A stretch of 64,000 bases of DNA, from positions 930,001 to 994,000 of the forward strand of contig NZ_JBBIXN010000002.1 of the NCBI RefSeq assembly GCF_037646455.1, read 5' to 3'. Position numbers and translations under genes: made by a program. Shown here piece after piece: positions 52,937 through 62,531 of this stretch. Every line of letters begins with the position of its first letter. The first letter of the stretch is position 1. The DNA is from Draconibacterium mangrovi_A (lineage in GTDB: Bacteria; Bacteroidota; Bacteroidia; Bacteroidales; Prolixibacteraceae). The notes beneath the pieces were generated by a model. The model was not told where the DNA came from. It worked only from the letters and a program-made list of their open reading frames with translations, and searched no databases.

Positions 52937-54544
52937 ATGGCAGCGATAAAACAGAAAGAAATGACAGGCAAAACAGTAGAAGTTAAGGGGAAAAGGTTGA
53001 CCATTATGGACACCACCCTGCGGGATGGAGAACAAACCTCGGGGGTTTCGTTCAGCGATACGGAGAAGCTCAGCGTAGCAAAAGTACTTCTGGAAGATGT
53101 ACAGGTCGACCGTCTCGAGATTGCCTCAGCCCGTGTTTCTGAAGGAGAGTTCAAAGGGACACAGCGCGTGATGAAATGGGCAGCCGAGAAAGGACACCTG
53201 GATAAAATCGAAGTATTAGGATTTGTTGACGGCGATATTTCGCTTAAATGGATCGAGGATGCCGGAGGAAAGGTCATTAATCTGCTTTGTAAAGGATCGT
53301 ACAAACACGTTACCGAACAACTTCGTAAAAAGCCGGAAGAACACCTTGCTGATATCAGGAAGGTGATTAGCAATGCTGATAAGATGGGCATTAAGGTGAA
53401 TGTTTACCTTGAAGACTGGTCGAACGGAATGCGCAGTTCGAAGGATTACGTTCATTTTATGGTTACAAATTTAAAAGATGAAAAAATCGACCGGATTATG
53501 TTGCCCGATACACTTGGTATACTTGATCCGGACGAGACCTATGAGTTCTGCAAAGAAATGATCGAAACCTACCCGGATGTGAATTTCGATTTTCATGCAC
53601 ACAACGATTACGATCTGGCTATTGCCAATGTATTTCATGCCATAAAAGCGGGTATTCGTTGTGTACATACCACTGTGAACGGTTTGGGAGAACGTGCCGG
53701 GAATGCACCGCTTTCGAGTGTAATTGCTACCATTAAAGACCACTTGAAAATGACGACCAACGTAAAAGAGCAACAGCTCAACAAGGTGTCGAAGCTGGTG
53801 GAATCTTTCTCCGGAATCCGTATACCAACCAACAAGCCACTGATCGGAGAATTTGTATTTACGCAATGTAGTGGAATTCATGCCGATGGCGACAGCAAGA
53901 ACAACCTTTATTTTAACGAGCTGTTACCCGAACGTTTTGGTCGGATCAGGCAGTATGCGCTGGGAAAAACCTCAGGTAAGGCCAACATAAAAAAGAATCT
54001 TGCTGAGTTGGGTATTGAACTCGACGCTGAAGCGCTGAAAAAAGTAACGGACCGGATAATAGAACTTGCCGACGACAAGGAGACCATTACCAACGACGAT
54101 CTGCCCTACATTGTTGCTGATGTTCTGGAGAATGATCTTTTTGAACAAAAGGTACGCGTGGTGAACTTTTCAGTGAGCTACACCATGGGATTACGTCCGG
54201 TGGCAAGCCTTGCGGTGGAAATCGATGGAAAAGTCTACGAAGAAACCGGCGACGGAGATGGTCAGTACGATGCATTCGTAAAGGCTCTTCGCAAAATTTA
54301 CAAAGACCTTGGGCGTCCATTCCCGAAACTAATCGATTATGTGGTCACCATTCCTCCGGGCGGACGTACCGATGCTCTGGTTGAAACCGTGATCACCTGG
54401 AAAGATAAAAGGGAATTCAAAACAAAAGGACTTGATCCGGATCAGAACGCAGCGGCCATCAAAGCAACGATACGCATGCTCAACCTTATAGAAAACGAAT
54501 TTAAACCCGGAATTCTGGATAAACTCATGAGTTCCATTTCATAA
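52937..54544 (+). CDS. cimA: (R)-citramalate synthase, Leptospira CimA type
   Basis: A 535-residue HMGL-like synthase. MDTTLRDGEQTSGVSFSD, RLEIASARVSEGE, INVYL-type strand KVNVYLEDWSNGMRSS and the signature DFHAHNDYDLA follow the (R)-citramalate synthase of Leptospira rather than ordinary LeuA, from memory of that protein. A C-terminal regulatory domain (about 390-525, with VVTIPPGGRTDALVET) is present. It would condense pyruvate and acetyl-CoA to citramalate; LeuCD and LeuB then give 2-oxobutyrate, the isoleucine precursor, bypassing threonine deaminase. A second-type isopropylmalate synthase is the alternative. It sits between leuD and leuB. Confidence 0.78.
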   Translation: MAAIKQKEMTGKTVEVKGKRLTIMDTTLRDGEQTSGVSFSDTEKLSVAKVLLEDVQVDRLEIASARVSEGEFKGTQRVMKWAAEKGHLDKIEVLGFVDGDISLKWIEDAGGKVINLLCKGSYKHVTEQLRKKPEEHLADIRKVISNADKMGIKVNVYLEDWSNGMRSSKDYVHFMVTNLKDEKIDRIMLPDTLGILDPDETYEFCKEMIETYPDVNFDFHAHNDYDLAIANVFHAIKAGIRCVHTTVNGLGERAGNAPLSSVIATIKDHLKMTTNVKEQQLNKVSKLVESFSGIRIPTNKPLIGEFVFTQCSGIHADGDSKNNLYFNELLPERFGRIRQYALGKTSGKANIKKNLAELGIELDAEALKKVTDRIIELADDKETITNDDLPYIVADVLENDLFEQKVRVVNFSVSYTMGLRPVASLAVEIDGKVYEETGDGDGQYDAFVKALRKIYKDLGRPFPKLIDYVVTIPPGGRTDALVETVITWKDKREFKTKGLDPDQNAAAIKATIRMLNLIENEFKPGILDKLMSSIS

Positions 54545-54564
54545 TCAACTATTATTTAAATCAG

Positions 54565-55629
54565 ATGAAGCTAAACATAGCAATACTTCCCGGCGACGGG
54601 ATCGGGCCTGAAATTGTAGAACAGGCCATGAAAGCTGTAAAAGCAGTGGCCAAAAAATTTAATCACGAACTTGAATACAAATACGGATTGACCGGTGCAG
54701 CGGCCATCGACGAAGTAGGTGATCCCTACCCAGAAGAAACACATCAATTATGCATGAACTCCGATGCTGTGCTGTTTGGAGCCATTGGCGATCCGAAATT
54801 CGACAACAACCCAAAAGCTACGGTTCGTCCAGAGCAGGGTTTGCTGGCCATGCGTAAAAAACTGGGATTGTATGCCAACATTCGTCCGGTTGAAACTTTT
54901 GAATCACTGTTGCACAAATCACCACTTAGAAGAGAGCTCGTTGAAGGTGCCGATTTTGTGTGTATCCGCGAATTGACAGGTGGTATTTATTTTGGCGAGA
55001 AAGGAAGAAAAGACAACGGAAATACAGCGTTTGACACCAACACTTACACCCGTGAAGAAATAGAACGCATATTAAAGCTCGGCTATGAATTTGCAGCAAA
55101 ACGCAATAAGAAACTTACTGTTGTTGATAAAGCCAACGTACTGGAAAGTTCTCGTTTGTGGCGCGAAGTTGCCCAGGAAATGGCTCCAAATTATCCGGAC
55201 ATCAACACTGAGTACATGTTTGTAGATAATGCCGCGATGCAAATTATCCAGTGGCCCAAAAATTTCGATGTAATGGTAACCGAAAATATGTTTGGCGATA
55301 TCCTTACCGATGAAGCCAGTGTGATCACCGGTTCCCTCGGATTGTTGCCATCCGCTTCGATGGGAATCCACACATCAGTTTTTGAGCCTATCCACGGTTC
55401 TTATCCTCAGGCAGCAGGGAAAGACATTGCCAACCCGATTGCAACCATTCTTTCGGCAGCTATGATGTTTGAATACGCCTTCAACCTCATGGATGAAGGG
55501 AAACTGATCCGCGATGCAGTAGCTGCCTCGATGACAGAAAACTTTGTAACGGAAGACATTGCTGAAGGTCCGGCCTATAAAACATCGCAGGTTGGTGATT
55601 GGATCGCTGACTGGATCGAAAAAAATTAA
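54565..55629 (+). CDS. leuB: 3-isopropylmalate dehydrogenase
   Basis: A 354-residue dehydrogenase of the isocitrate/isopropylmalate family. LPGDGIGPEIV opens the Rossmann-like domain, RELTGGIYFGEKG is the substrate-loop signature, and the metal-binding DAASMQIIQWP-type stretch reads DNAAMQIIQWPKNFDVMVTENMFGDILTDEAS. It oxidises and decarboxylates 3-isopropylmalate to 2-oxoisocaproate and probably the citramalate-derived analogue. Last gene of the operon; a strong terminator follows. Confidence 0.95.
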   Translation: MKLNIAILPGDGIGPEIVEQAMKAVKAVAKKFNHELEYKYGLTGAAAIDEVGDPYPEETHQLCMNSDAVLFGAIGDPKFDNNPKATVRPEQGLLAMRKKLGLYANIRPVETFESLLHKSPLRRELVEGADFVCIRELTGGIYFGEKGRKDNGNTAFDTNTYTREEIERILKLGYEFAAKRNKKLTVVDKANVLESSRLWREVAQEMAPNYPDINTEYMFVDNAAMQIIQWPKNFDVMVTENMFGDILTDEASVITGSLGLLPSASMGIHTSVFEPIHGSYPQAAGKDIANPIATILSAAMMFEYAFNLMDEGKLIRDAVAASMTENFVTEDIAEGPAYKTSQVGDWIADWIEKN

Positions 55630-55680
55630 ATGATCATTAGTCTTCACTCAGTTGAAAAGACGGGTGACTGCCAAAATATA

Positions 55681-55718
55681 AAGAACCGTTCTTTCAATAA
55701 GAGAACGGTTCTTTTTTT
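55681..55718 (+). terminator. rho-independent terminator of the leu/cim operon
   Basis: AAGAACCGTTCT (55681-55692) and AGAACGGTTCTT (55702-55713) form a perfect 12-bp stem with a 9-base loop, followed by seven T residues. Confidence 0.92.
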
Positions 55719-55840
55719 GAAATCCAAAATAATAGATCAAAAGTTTTCAGCTCCAACACCATTCAAACTATAATTCTCAAAGCTTATCCAATTTCAATTA
55801 GGTGGTTTTCGCTTCAATAAACAAATTACCTAAAATCCAT

Positions 55841-55878
55841 GCACCTTTTAGTGCATTCTAAATTAGCACCTTAGCTAA
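55841..55878 (+). promoter_or_regulatory. two small dyads upstream of the E1 gene
   Basis: GCACCTTTTAGTGC (55841-55854) is a near-palindrome and TTAGCACCTTAGCTAA (55863-55878) is a 5-6-5 perfect dyad (TTAGC/GCTAA); GCACCTT occurs in both. They lie 53-90 bp before the E1 start, where an operator would be expected. The rest of the 301-bp spacer has no gene. Confidence 0.35.
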
Positions 55879-55930
55879 ACATTTCCGATAAATTTTCGTT
55901 TTATATGCGACAGTTTAACAAAGATCATTT

Positions 55931-58342
55931 ATGCATTTAGCGAAAGAGAAAACAGTATCAAACAAGCAAATAACTACAAAAGAAGCACTTGAAGATTATT
56001 TCATAGCGTATTTAAGCCGTCAGTTAAGTATTCTTGGAAGAAGAGAGGTACATAATGGAAGGGCTCATTTTGGTATTTTTGGCGATGGAAAGGAAGTTGC
56101 TCAGATTGCCTATGCTAAGAATTTCAAAAAAGGTGACTGGCGCTCGGGTTATTACCGCGACCAAACCTTTATGTTGGCGCTTGATTTGCTGCAACCTGAA
56201 GAGTTCTTCTCGATGATCTATGGCGATACCGACGATGAGATTAATCCTTCAACCGGAGGAAGGAATTTCAACAATCATTTTTGCACAACTAACATCACTC
56301 CCGAAGGAGAAATTAAAGACTTAAAAAAGCAGTATAACTCTGCTTCTGATATTTCATCGACAGGTGGGCAGATGCCTCGCATGCTGGGACTGGCACAGGC
56401 AGCAAAGATTGCGCGTCAACAACCCGACCTGGTCAAACACCTGAAAAACAACATCACCGGTAACGAGGTGGTCTTTGGCAGCATTGGCGATGCCAGTACA
56501 TCCGAAGGTATTTTCTGGGAAACCATCAATGCTGCAGGAGTCATGCAGGTTCCGCTGGCAGTTGCCGTTTACGACGATGGTTTTGGAATAAGTGTTCCCA
56601 CTGAATTACAAACCACAAAAGCCAGCATTTCGAAAGTCCTGAAAGGTTTCGAGAAGGAAGGAGAAAGCAACGGCATTAAAATCTACAAATGCAAGGGATG
56701 GGATTATCCCGGGTTGATCGAAACATTTAAAAACGGCATTGATTATTGTCGTGAAACACAAACACCTGTACTTTTTCATATCGATGAAGTAACACAGCCG
56801 CAAGGCCATTCGACTTCCGGATCGCACGAACGATACAAGACAAAAGAACGTTTGGATTGGGAGAATGAATTCGATGCACTGAATCAGATGCGCAAATGGC
56901 TGATCGATAGTGGCACGGCTGATGAAGATTTGCTCAAGGAAATAGAAAAATCGGCAAAAAATAAAGCTAAGAACGCCCGCGAAACAGCCTGGAAGAATTA
57001 CACCAATGGTTTTTCGGAAGAACGTGCTGCCATTATAAAGATTCTGAATAAAATCGACGACAAAAGCGAATTACAAAGTCTGCGTAGGTTCGAAAAGGTT
57101 ACCGACAAGATCTTCCCTACCCGAAGGCATCATTTGAGTTTTGCCAAACGTTTGAATCTCGAACTCCATGTTATTCCTGAATTAACTGAAGAGAAAAAGG
57201 AGTTAAAGGAATGGATCAAAAAATTTGAAGAGCGAAGCCGGGCGTTTTACAGTGGAGAACTGTATCGCACCGGCTCAGATTCGACATTGAATGTGGAAGC
57301 CGCCCCTGTAAAATACGATGATAATTCGGAAGAAGTTAACGGTTCGGTGATCGTCAATAAAAATTTTGAAGTTTTATTCGAGAGATACCCCAACCTCGTC
57401 ACTTTCGGACAGGACACCGGAAAGCTTGGAGATGTCAACCAGGGCATGAAAGGCATGCAGCAAAAATACGGTTCGCAGCGTGTTTCCGATGCCGGAATTC
57501 GCGAAGCCAGTATTATTGGACAGGGAATTGGACTGGCATTGGCAGGCTATCGACCTATTGCAGAAATCCAGTACCTCGATTACCTGATTTATGCGCAATC
57601 ACAATTGAGCGACGATCTGGCGACCATGCAATACCGTACCAAAGGAAAACAGGCAGCACCTGTTATTATTCGGACCCGCGGTCATCAGTTGCAAGGGATC
57701 TGGCACGCCGGTTCACCCATGCAGATGCTGCTCGGCTCTTTGCGCGGCATGTACATCTGTGTTCCACGCAACCTGACCCAGGCTGCAGGGTTTTACAATA
57801 CGCTGCTCGCAGGAAACGACCCGGCACTTGTGATCGAACCATTAAAAGGTTACAATGTAAAAGAAAAACTGCCATCGAACCACGGCGATTACAAAGTACC
57901 GCTGGGTGTGCCTGAGATTATGCGTGAAGGAAGCGATGTAACTGTCGTAACCTATGCATGGAATGTGCACCACGCGATTAAAGCCGCCGATCTGCTTCAA
58001 AAATACAAGGGCATTTCCATAGAAGTGATCGATGTGCAAACCTTACTTCCCTTTGATATAAATCACATTATTCTTGAATCTGTTAAGAAAACAAATAAAG
58101 TGATTTTTATGGACGAAGATGTACCCGGAGGTGGTACGGCTTACATGATGCAAAAAGTACTGGAAGAACAAAATGCCTTCGATTACCTCGACACCGCACC
58201 GCGAACGCTTTCAGCCATGGAACACCGACCAGCCTATGGTATCGACGGTGAATATTTCTCGAAACCCAATGTTGAACGCCTTTTTCGCGAAGTGTATGAA
58301 ATGATGGGTGAAGTAGATCCAAAAGCTTATCCACATCTGTAA
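55931..58342 (+). CDS. branched-chain 2-oxoacid dehydrogenase E1, alpha-beta fusion
   Basis: An 803-residue fusion of E1 alpha (about 1-440) and E1 beta (about 480-800). The TPP region of the alpha half reads IGDASTSEGIFWETINAAGV and continues to AVYDDGFGIS, so the classical GDG...NN motif is altered to GDA...DDG while Asp is kept. The beta half starts FERYPNLVTFGQDTGKLGDVNQGMKGMQ and includes the RTRGHQLQGIWHAGSPMQ core. It would decarboxylate 2-oxoisovalerate and relatives and load lipoyl-E2, but no E2 or E3 gene is in the window. Placed just after the leu operon, it suggests breakdown or branched fatty-acid primer formation. Confidence 0.85.
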   Translation: MHLAKEKTVSNKQITTKEALEDYFIAYLSRQLSILGRREVHNGRAHFGIFGDGKEVAQIAYAKNFKKGDWRSGYYRDQTFMLALDLLQPEEFFSMIYGDTDDEINPSTGGRNFNNHFCTTNITPEGEIKDLKKQYNSASDISSTGGQMPRMLGLAQAAKIARQQPDLVKHLKNNITGNEVVFGSIGDASTSEGIFWETINAAGVMQVPLAVAVYDDGFGISVPTELQTTKASISKVLKGFEKEGESNGIKIYKCKGWDYPGLIETFKNGIDYCRETQTPVLFHIDEVTQPQGHSTSGSHERYKTKERLDWENEFDALNQMRKWLIDSGTADEDLLKEIEKSAKNKAKNARETAWKNYTNGFSEERAAIIKILNKIDDKSELQSLRRFEKVTDKIFPTRRHHLSFAKRLNLELHVIPELTEEKKELKEWIKKFEERSRAFYSGELYRTGSDSTLNVEAAPVKYDDNSEEVNGSVIVNKNFEVLFERYPNLVTFGQDTGKLGDVNQGMKGMQQKYGSQRVSDAGIREASIIGQGIGLALAGYRPIAEIQYLDYLIYAQSQLSDDLATMQYRTKGKQAAPVIIRTRGHQLQGIWHAGSPMQMLLGSLRGMYICVPRNLTQAAGFYNTLLAGNDPALVIEPLKGYNVKEKLPSNHGDYKVPLGVPEIMREGSDVTVVTYAWNVHHAIKAADLLQKYKGISIEVIDVQTLLPFDINHIILESVKKTNKVIFMDEDVPGGGTAYMMQKVLEEQNAFDYLDTAPRTLSAMEHRPAYGIDGEYFSKPNVERLFREVYEMMGEVDPKAYPHL

Positions 58343-58380
58343 TACTTCTAATTATACAGTTGAATTCGGTTAAGAAATTC

Positions 58381-58388
58381 TATTTTTG
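58381..58388 (+). promoter_or_regulatory. -7 promoter box for the GH92 gene
   Basis: TATTTTTG matches TAnnTTTG, 31 bp before the ATG; GTTG 18 bp upstream may serve as the -33 element. Confidence 0.5.
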
Positions 58389-58419
58389 TTGCAATACTTA
58401 AACCAACAAAGTTATTGCA

Positions 58420-60723
58420 ATGAGATTTACATTATTTCTTCTGCTGCTATCGCTGTTTTTTAGCTGTTCAGTAAGCGAAACTCAACAAACATCGTCCTAT
58501 GATTCTGAAACACTGGTGGACCTCGTTAATCCGTTGATGGGCACCGATTCCGAATTCAAACTCTCCAACGGAAATACCTATCCGGTGATTGCCCGGCCAT
58601 GGGGGATGAATTTCTGGACCCCGCAGACCCGAAAAATGGGCGACGGTTGGGGATACACTTACGACGATTATAAAATTCGCGGATTCAAACAAACACACCA
58701 GCCAAGCCCGTGGATCAACGATTACGCCGCCTTTTCATTAATGCCGGTTACCGGCGAACTGAAATGGAAGGAAGACGAGCGTGCCTCGTGGTTCTCGCAC
58801 AAAGCTGAAGTTGCCAAACCGCATTATTATAAAGTTTACCTGGCCGATCACGATGTCACAACCGAGTTCACACCAACAGAACGAGCTGTTGCTTTTCGTT
58901 TTACCTTTCCCGATAACGAATCGTCGTACATTGTGCTGGATGCCTTTAACGGCGGATCGATGGTGAAGATCATCCCGGAAGAAAGGAAGATCATCGGTTA
59001 CTGTCAGAACAACCATGGCGGTGTTCCTGCCAATTTCAAAAACTATTTTGTTGCCGTATTCGACAAGGATTTTGAAATTACTAAAACCTGGAAAGAAGAA
59101 GATTTGCAGGATGCCGACGAAGCCAAAGGTTTTCATGTTGGTGCTGTCATCGGATTTAAAACTAAAAAGGGCGAACAGGTAAACGCTAAAATCGCATCTT
59201 CATTTATTAGTCCGGAGCAGGCTGAATTAAACCTGAGCCGCGAGATTGGTGACAAATCGTTTGAAACAATAAAAAAAGATGGCGCTTCAGTATGGGAAGA
59301 AGAACTTTCGAAAATAAAAGTTGAAGGCGGAACCGAAGAACTCCGTAAAACGTTTTACTCGGCACTTTATCGTGTGTTGCTTTTCCCACGTAGTTTTTAC
59401 GAATACGACAAGGATAATCAAATCGTACATTACAGTCCCTATAACGGCAAGGTGCTGCCCGGTTATATGTATACTGATAACGGTTTCTGGGATACCTTCC
59501 GCGCCGTTTTCCCGTTTTTTACCTTGATGTATCCTGAACTCAATTCTCAGATCATGGAAGGACTGGCAAATACCTATAAGGAAAGTGGCTGGTTACCCGA
59601 GTGGGCCAGCCCTGGTCACCGTGGTTGTATGATCGGTTCGAACTCTGCATCGCTAATCGCCGACAGCTATTTAAAAGGCATTCGTGGTTACGACATCGAG
59701 ACTTTGTACGAAGCCATATTGAAGAACACCGAGAACTGGATGGAGGACATCACTTCAGTAGGTCGTTTTGGAGCTGATTATTACAACGAACTTGGATATA
59801 TTCCTTATGATGTTGGTATTCGTGAAAATACAGCACGAACGCTGGAATATGCATATGCCGATTACTGCATCTGGAAACTGGCGCAGGAACTTGATCGTCC
59901 GCAGCAAGAGATCGACCTGTTTAAGAAACGTGCTCGTAATTACCGCAATGTTTTCGACCCGGAACATAAATTGATGCGCGGAAAAAATGAAGATGGAACG
60001 TTTCAATCACCCTTCAGTCCATACAAATGGGGCGATGCATTTACGGAAGGAAACAGCTGGCATTACACCTGGAGCGTTTTCCAGGACATTGAAGGCCTGA
60101 AACAACTGATGGGTGGCAACGACGATTTTGTGGCCATGCTCGATTCAGTTTTTGTTGTTCCTCCAATTTTCGACGATTCGTATTACGGCGGCACCATTCA
60201 CGAAATCCGTGAGATGCAGATTGCCGGAATGGGCAATTACGCTCACGGCAACCAGCCCATTCAGCACATGATCTACCTGTACAACTACACCGATAAACCC
60301 TGGAAAGCGCAGTACCATGTTCGTGAAGTGCTTGATAAACTGTACTCGTCGGCACCCGATGGTTATTGCGGCGACGAAGACAACGGGCAAACTTCAGCCT
60401 GGTATGTTTTCAGCGCCATGGGCTTTTATCCGGTTTGTCCCGGAACCGATGAATATGTGTTGGGATCTCCCCTTTTTAATAAGATCACCGTAAAACTTGA
60501 AAACGGAAATACTTTTGTAATCAATGCAGCAAACAATTCAAAAGACAATGTTTATGTTGATGCCGTGTCGTTGAATGGAGCGTCGTACAACAAGAATTTC
60601 CTGAAGCACGCGACGATACAAAACGGAGGTGAAGTTTCGTTTAAAATGGCGGCCAGGCCAAACATGGAAAGAGGAACCGAAGCGGAGAGTTTCCCCTACT
60701 CAATGACCAGCGAAGTGAAATAG
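58420..60723 (+). CDS. GH92 family alpha-mannosidase, lipoprotein
   Basis: A 767-residue glycoside hydrolase of family 92, a group of Ca-dependent exo-alpha-mannosidases acting on N-glycans and mannans. A lipoprotein signal ends at Cys16 (LSLFFSCSVSE). The N-terminal beta-sandwich (about 30-270; LVNPLMGTDSEFKLSNGNTYPVIARPWGMNFWTPQT start) is followed by the (alpha/alpha)6 barrel (about 290-750), including GFWDTFRAVFPFF, EGNSWHYTWSVFQD and GNQPIQHMIYLYNY. The latter segments form the conserved active-site core. Own promoter and terminator; no other glycan-utilisation genes adjoin. Confidence 0.93.
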   Translation: MRFTLFLLLLSLFFSCSVSETQQTSSYDSETLVDLVNPLMGTDSEFKLSNGNTYPVIARPWGMNFWTPQTRKMGDGWGYTYDDYKIRGFKQTHQPSPWINDYAAFSLMPVTGELKWKEDERASWFSHKAEVAKPHYYKVYLADHDVTTEFTPTERAVAFRFTFPDNESSYIVLDAFNGGSMVKIIPEERKIIGYCQNNHGGVPANFKNYFVAVFDKDFEITKTWKEEDLQDADEAKGFHVGAVIGFKTKKGEQVNAKIASSFISPEQAELNLSREIGDKSFETIKKDGASVWEEELSKIKVEGGTEELRKTFYSALYRVLLFPRSFYEYDKDNQIVHYSPYNGKVLPGYMYTDNGFWDTFRAVFPFFTLMYPELNSQIMEGLANTYKESGWLPEWASPGHRGCMIGSNSASLIADSYLKGIRGYDIETLYEAILKNTENWMEDITSVGRFGADYYNELGYIPYDVGIRENTARTLEYAYADYCIWKLAQELDRPQQEIDLFKKRARNYRNVFDPEHKLMRGKNEDGTFQSPFSPYKWGDAFTEGNSWHYTWSVFQDIEGLKQLMGGNDDFVAMLDSVFVVPPIFDDSYYGGTIHEIREMQIAGMGNYAHGNQPIQHMIYLYNYTDKPWKAQYHVREVLDKLYSSAPDGYCGDEDNGQTSAWYVFSAMGFYPVCPGTDEYVLGSPLFNKITVKLENGNTFVINAANNSKDNVYVDAVSLNGASYNKNFLKHATIQNGGEVSFKMAARPNMERGTEAESFPYSMTSEVK

Positions 60724-60743
60724 AAATTTAAGTTACTTAGTAT

Positions 60744-60781
60744 AAAAATGGGGATTCGACTGAGATCGGATCCCCATTTTT
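60744..60781 (+). terminator. rho-independent terminator after the GH92 gene
   Basis: A 16-bp stem (AAAAATGGGGAT pairing with ATCCCCATTTTT, extended by T-G, C-G, G-C, A-T) with loop CTGAGA; the 3' arm itself ends in five T residues. Confidence 0.88.
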
Positions 60782-60884
60782 GCGAATGAACTGAAAGCTG
60801 AAAATCCTGATTTACGTAAACAATGATCAAACAAAATCGGGTATTTTGTTACCTTTAACACCCGTCAAAATCAGATTACAAATT

Positions 60885-62456
60885 ATGTTTCACACTAAGC
60901 AAATAACAACCAGCAAATTAGCAGGTTTCCTATTCCTCTTCCTTTTTACAGTCGGACAGTTCAACGTACAGGCTCAGAACCCCAATGCCAACTTTAAGTA
61001 CACACTTTCGTTTGAAGATCCGGCTTCAAATACCTACCAGGTTGAAATGAAGATTAAAAATGTGGATGCAGACACCCTGCAGTTAAAAATGCCCAAATGG
61101 ATGCCGGGATACTATCAGATTATGGACTACGGAAAAGACCTGATTTCGATTGGCGCATTTAGTAGCGACGGACAAGAACTACCTGTAACACAGCAGAACG
61201 ATAATACCTGGACAGTACCGGTAAATTCTTCGCAAACCGTAAAAGTAAACTACACTTTAAAGGCTGAAAGGCCATTTGTAGCCGTTAGTAAAGTAGATGA
61301 GGAGCATGCCTATATTGCACCGTGCAACACTTACCTGTATGTTGACGGTTTTCTGAACAATCCTGTTGAACTGAGCATTCAGTTGCCAAAAGGATGGAAA
61401 GACATTGCCACCGGACTGGAACCGGTTCAAGGCACGAAGAATGAGTTTACAGCTAAAAATTTTGATATCTTATACGACTGCCCCATCCTGATCGGTAATT
61501 TGGAAGAACTTCCGCCTTTTGAAGTACAAGGTGTCCCCCACCGGTTTATTGGCTATAAAATGGGCGATTTTGACAAAGAAGCTTTTCGCACAAAACTAAA
61601 AAAAGCGGTGGAAGCTTCTGTTGAATTGATGGACGATATTCCTTACCAACATTACACCTTTATTGGCATCGGTCCGGGAATGGGTGGAATCGAACACCTG
61701 AACAATACCACCATTAGTTTTAATGGGAACAATTTACGATCGCCGGAATCCATTAACCGGACACTGGCATTTATTACTCATGAATATTTTCATCATTACA
61801 ATGTGAAACGGATCAGACCTGTTGAATTAGGACCTTTTGATTACGACAGAGAAAACCGGACGACCCAGCTATGGGTCAGCGAAGGACTAACGGTTTATTA
61901 CGAATACATGATCATGAAACGTGCCGGTTTGCTGAACGCTGATGAATTGTTACAGGCATTCTCTGGTGTGATCACAGCTTCGGAGAATGATCCCGGGAAA
62001 GCCTACCAGTCGCTGGAACAGTCGAGCTACCGCACCTGGGACGAAGGCCCCTTTGGTGTTCGCGGTGGTCGCGACACTGCAATCACTTACTACGAAAAAG
62101 GACCGGTGGTTGGATTATTACTCGATTTTGCCATCCGTGAGGCCAGCGACAATCAACAATCGCTCGACGATGTGATGCGGTTTCTGTACAACAAATATTA
62201 TAAAGAACTGGGTCGTGGTTTTACCGATGCTGAAGTGAAACAGGCCTGTGAATCTTTTGCAGGTAAAAAACTCGATGAGGTTTTTGAATACATTACAACC
62301 ACCGAGCCTTTGGATTACGAGAAGTACCTGGGGTATGCCGGATTAAAACTCAACATCAACAAAGACAAGGAACTGCGTGCAAAATACGAACTGCTTAAGA
62401 CCGAGGAGCTGAGCGCAAGGCAGCAATCCATTTTAAGTAACTGGTTGATGGAATAA
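60885..62456 (+). CDS. M61 family metallopeptidase
   Basis: A 523-residue exported metallopeptidase (glycyl-aminopeptidase-like). I chose ATG 60885, which opens a signal peptide ending VQAQN; the frame extends to a TTG at 60846 that would add 13 residues. The zinc site is HEYFH at residues 299-303 (ITHEYFHHYNVKR), with the third ligand Glu333 in WVSEGLTVYYEY. An N-terminal beta domain (about 35-200) precedes the thermolysin-like catalytic part (about 205-470). The PDZ domain found in many M61 members is not evident. Confidence 0.9.
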   Translation: MFHTKQITTSKLAGFLFLFLFTVGQFNVQAQNPNANFKYTLSFEDPASNTYQVEMKIKNVDADTLQLKMPKWMPGYYQIMDYGKDLISIGAFSSDGQELPVTQQNDNTWTVPVNSSQTVKVNYTLKAERPFVAVSKVDEEHAYIAPCNTYLYVDGFLNNPVELSIQLPKGWKDIATGLEPVQGTKNEFTAKNFDILYDCPILIGNLEELPPFEVQGVPHRFIGYKMGDFDKEAFRTKLKKAVEASVELMDDIPYQHYTFIGIGPGMGGIEHLNNTTISFNGNNLRSPESINRTLAFITHEYFHHYNVKRIRPVELGPFDYDRENRTTQLWVSEGLTVYYEYMIMKRAGLLNADELLQAFSGVITASENDPGKAYQSLEQSSYRTWDEGPFGVRGGRDTAITYYEKGPVVGLLLDFAIREASDNQQSLDDVMRFLYNKYYKELGRGFTDAEVKQACESFAGKKLDEVFEYITTTEPLDYEKYLGYAGLKLNINKDKELRAKYELLKTEELSARQQSILSNWLME

Positions 62457-62475
62457 AAAATCGGTACAAAGGAAC

Positions 62476-62507
62476 AAAAAAATACCGGCAGTAATAAACC
62501 ACCGGTA
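62476..62507 (-). terminator. rho-independent terminator for the second IMP dehydrogenase
   Basis: On the minus strand TACCGGTGG and CTGCCGGTA form a 9-bp stem (two G-U pairs) with a 7-base loop and a T-run of seven; it starts 25 bp after the gene stop. Confidence 0.75.
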
Positions 62508-62531
62508 CTTCATTATTATATCTTAAAACGC

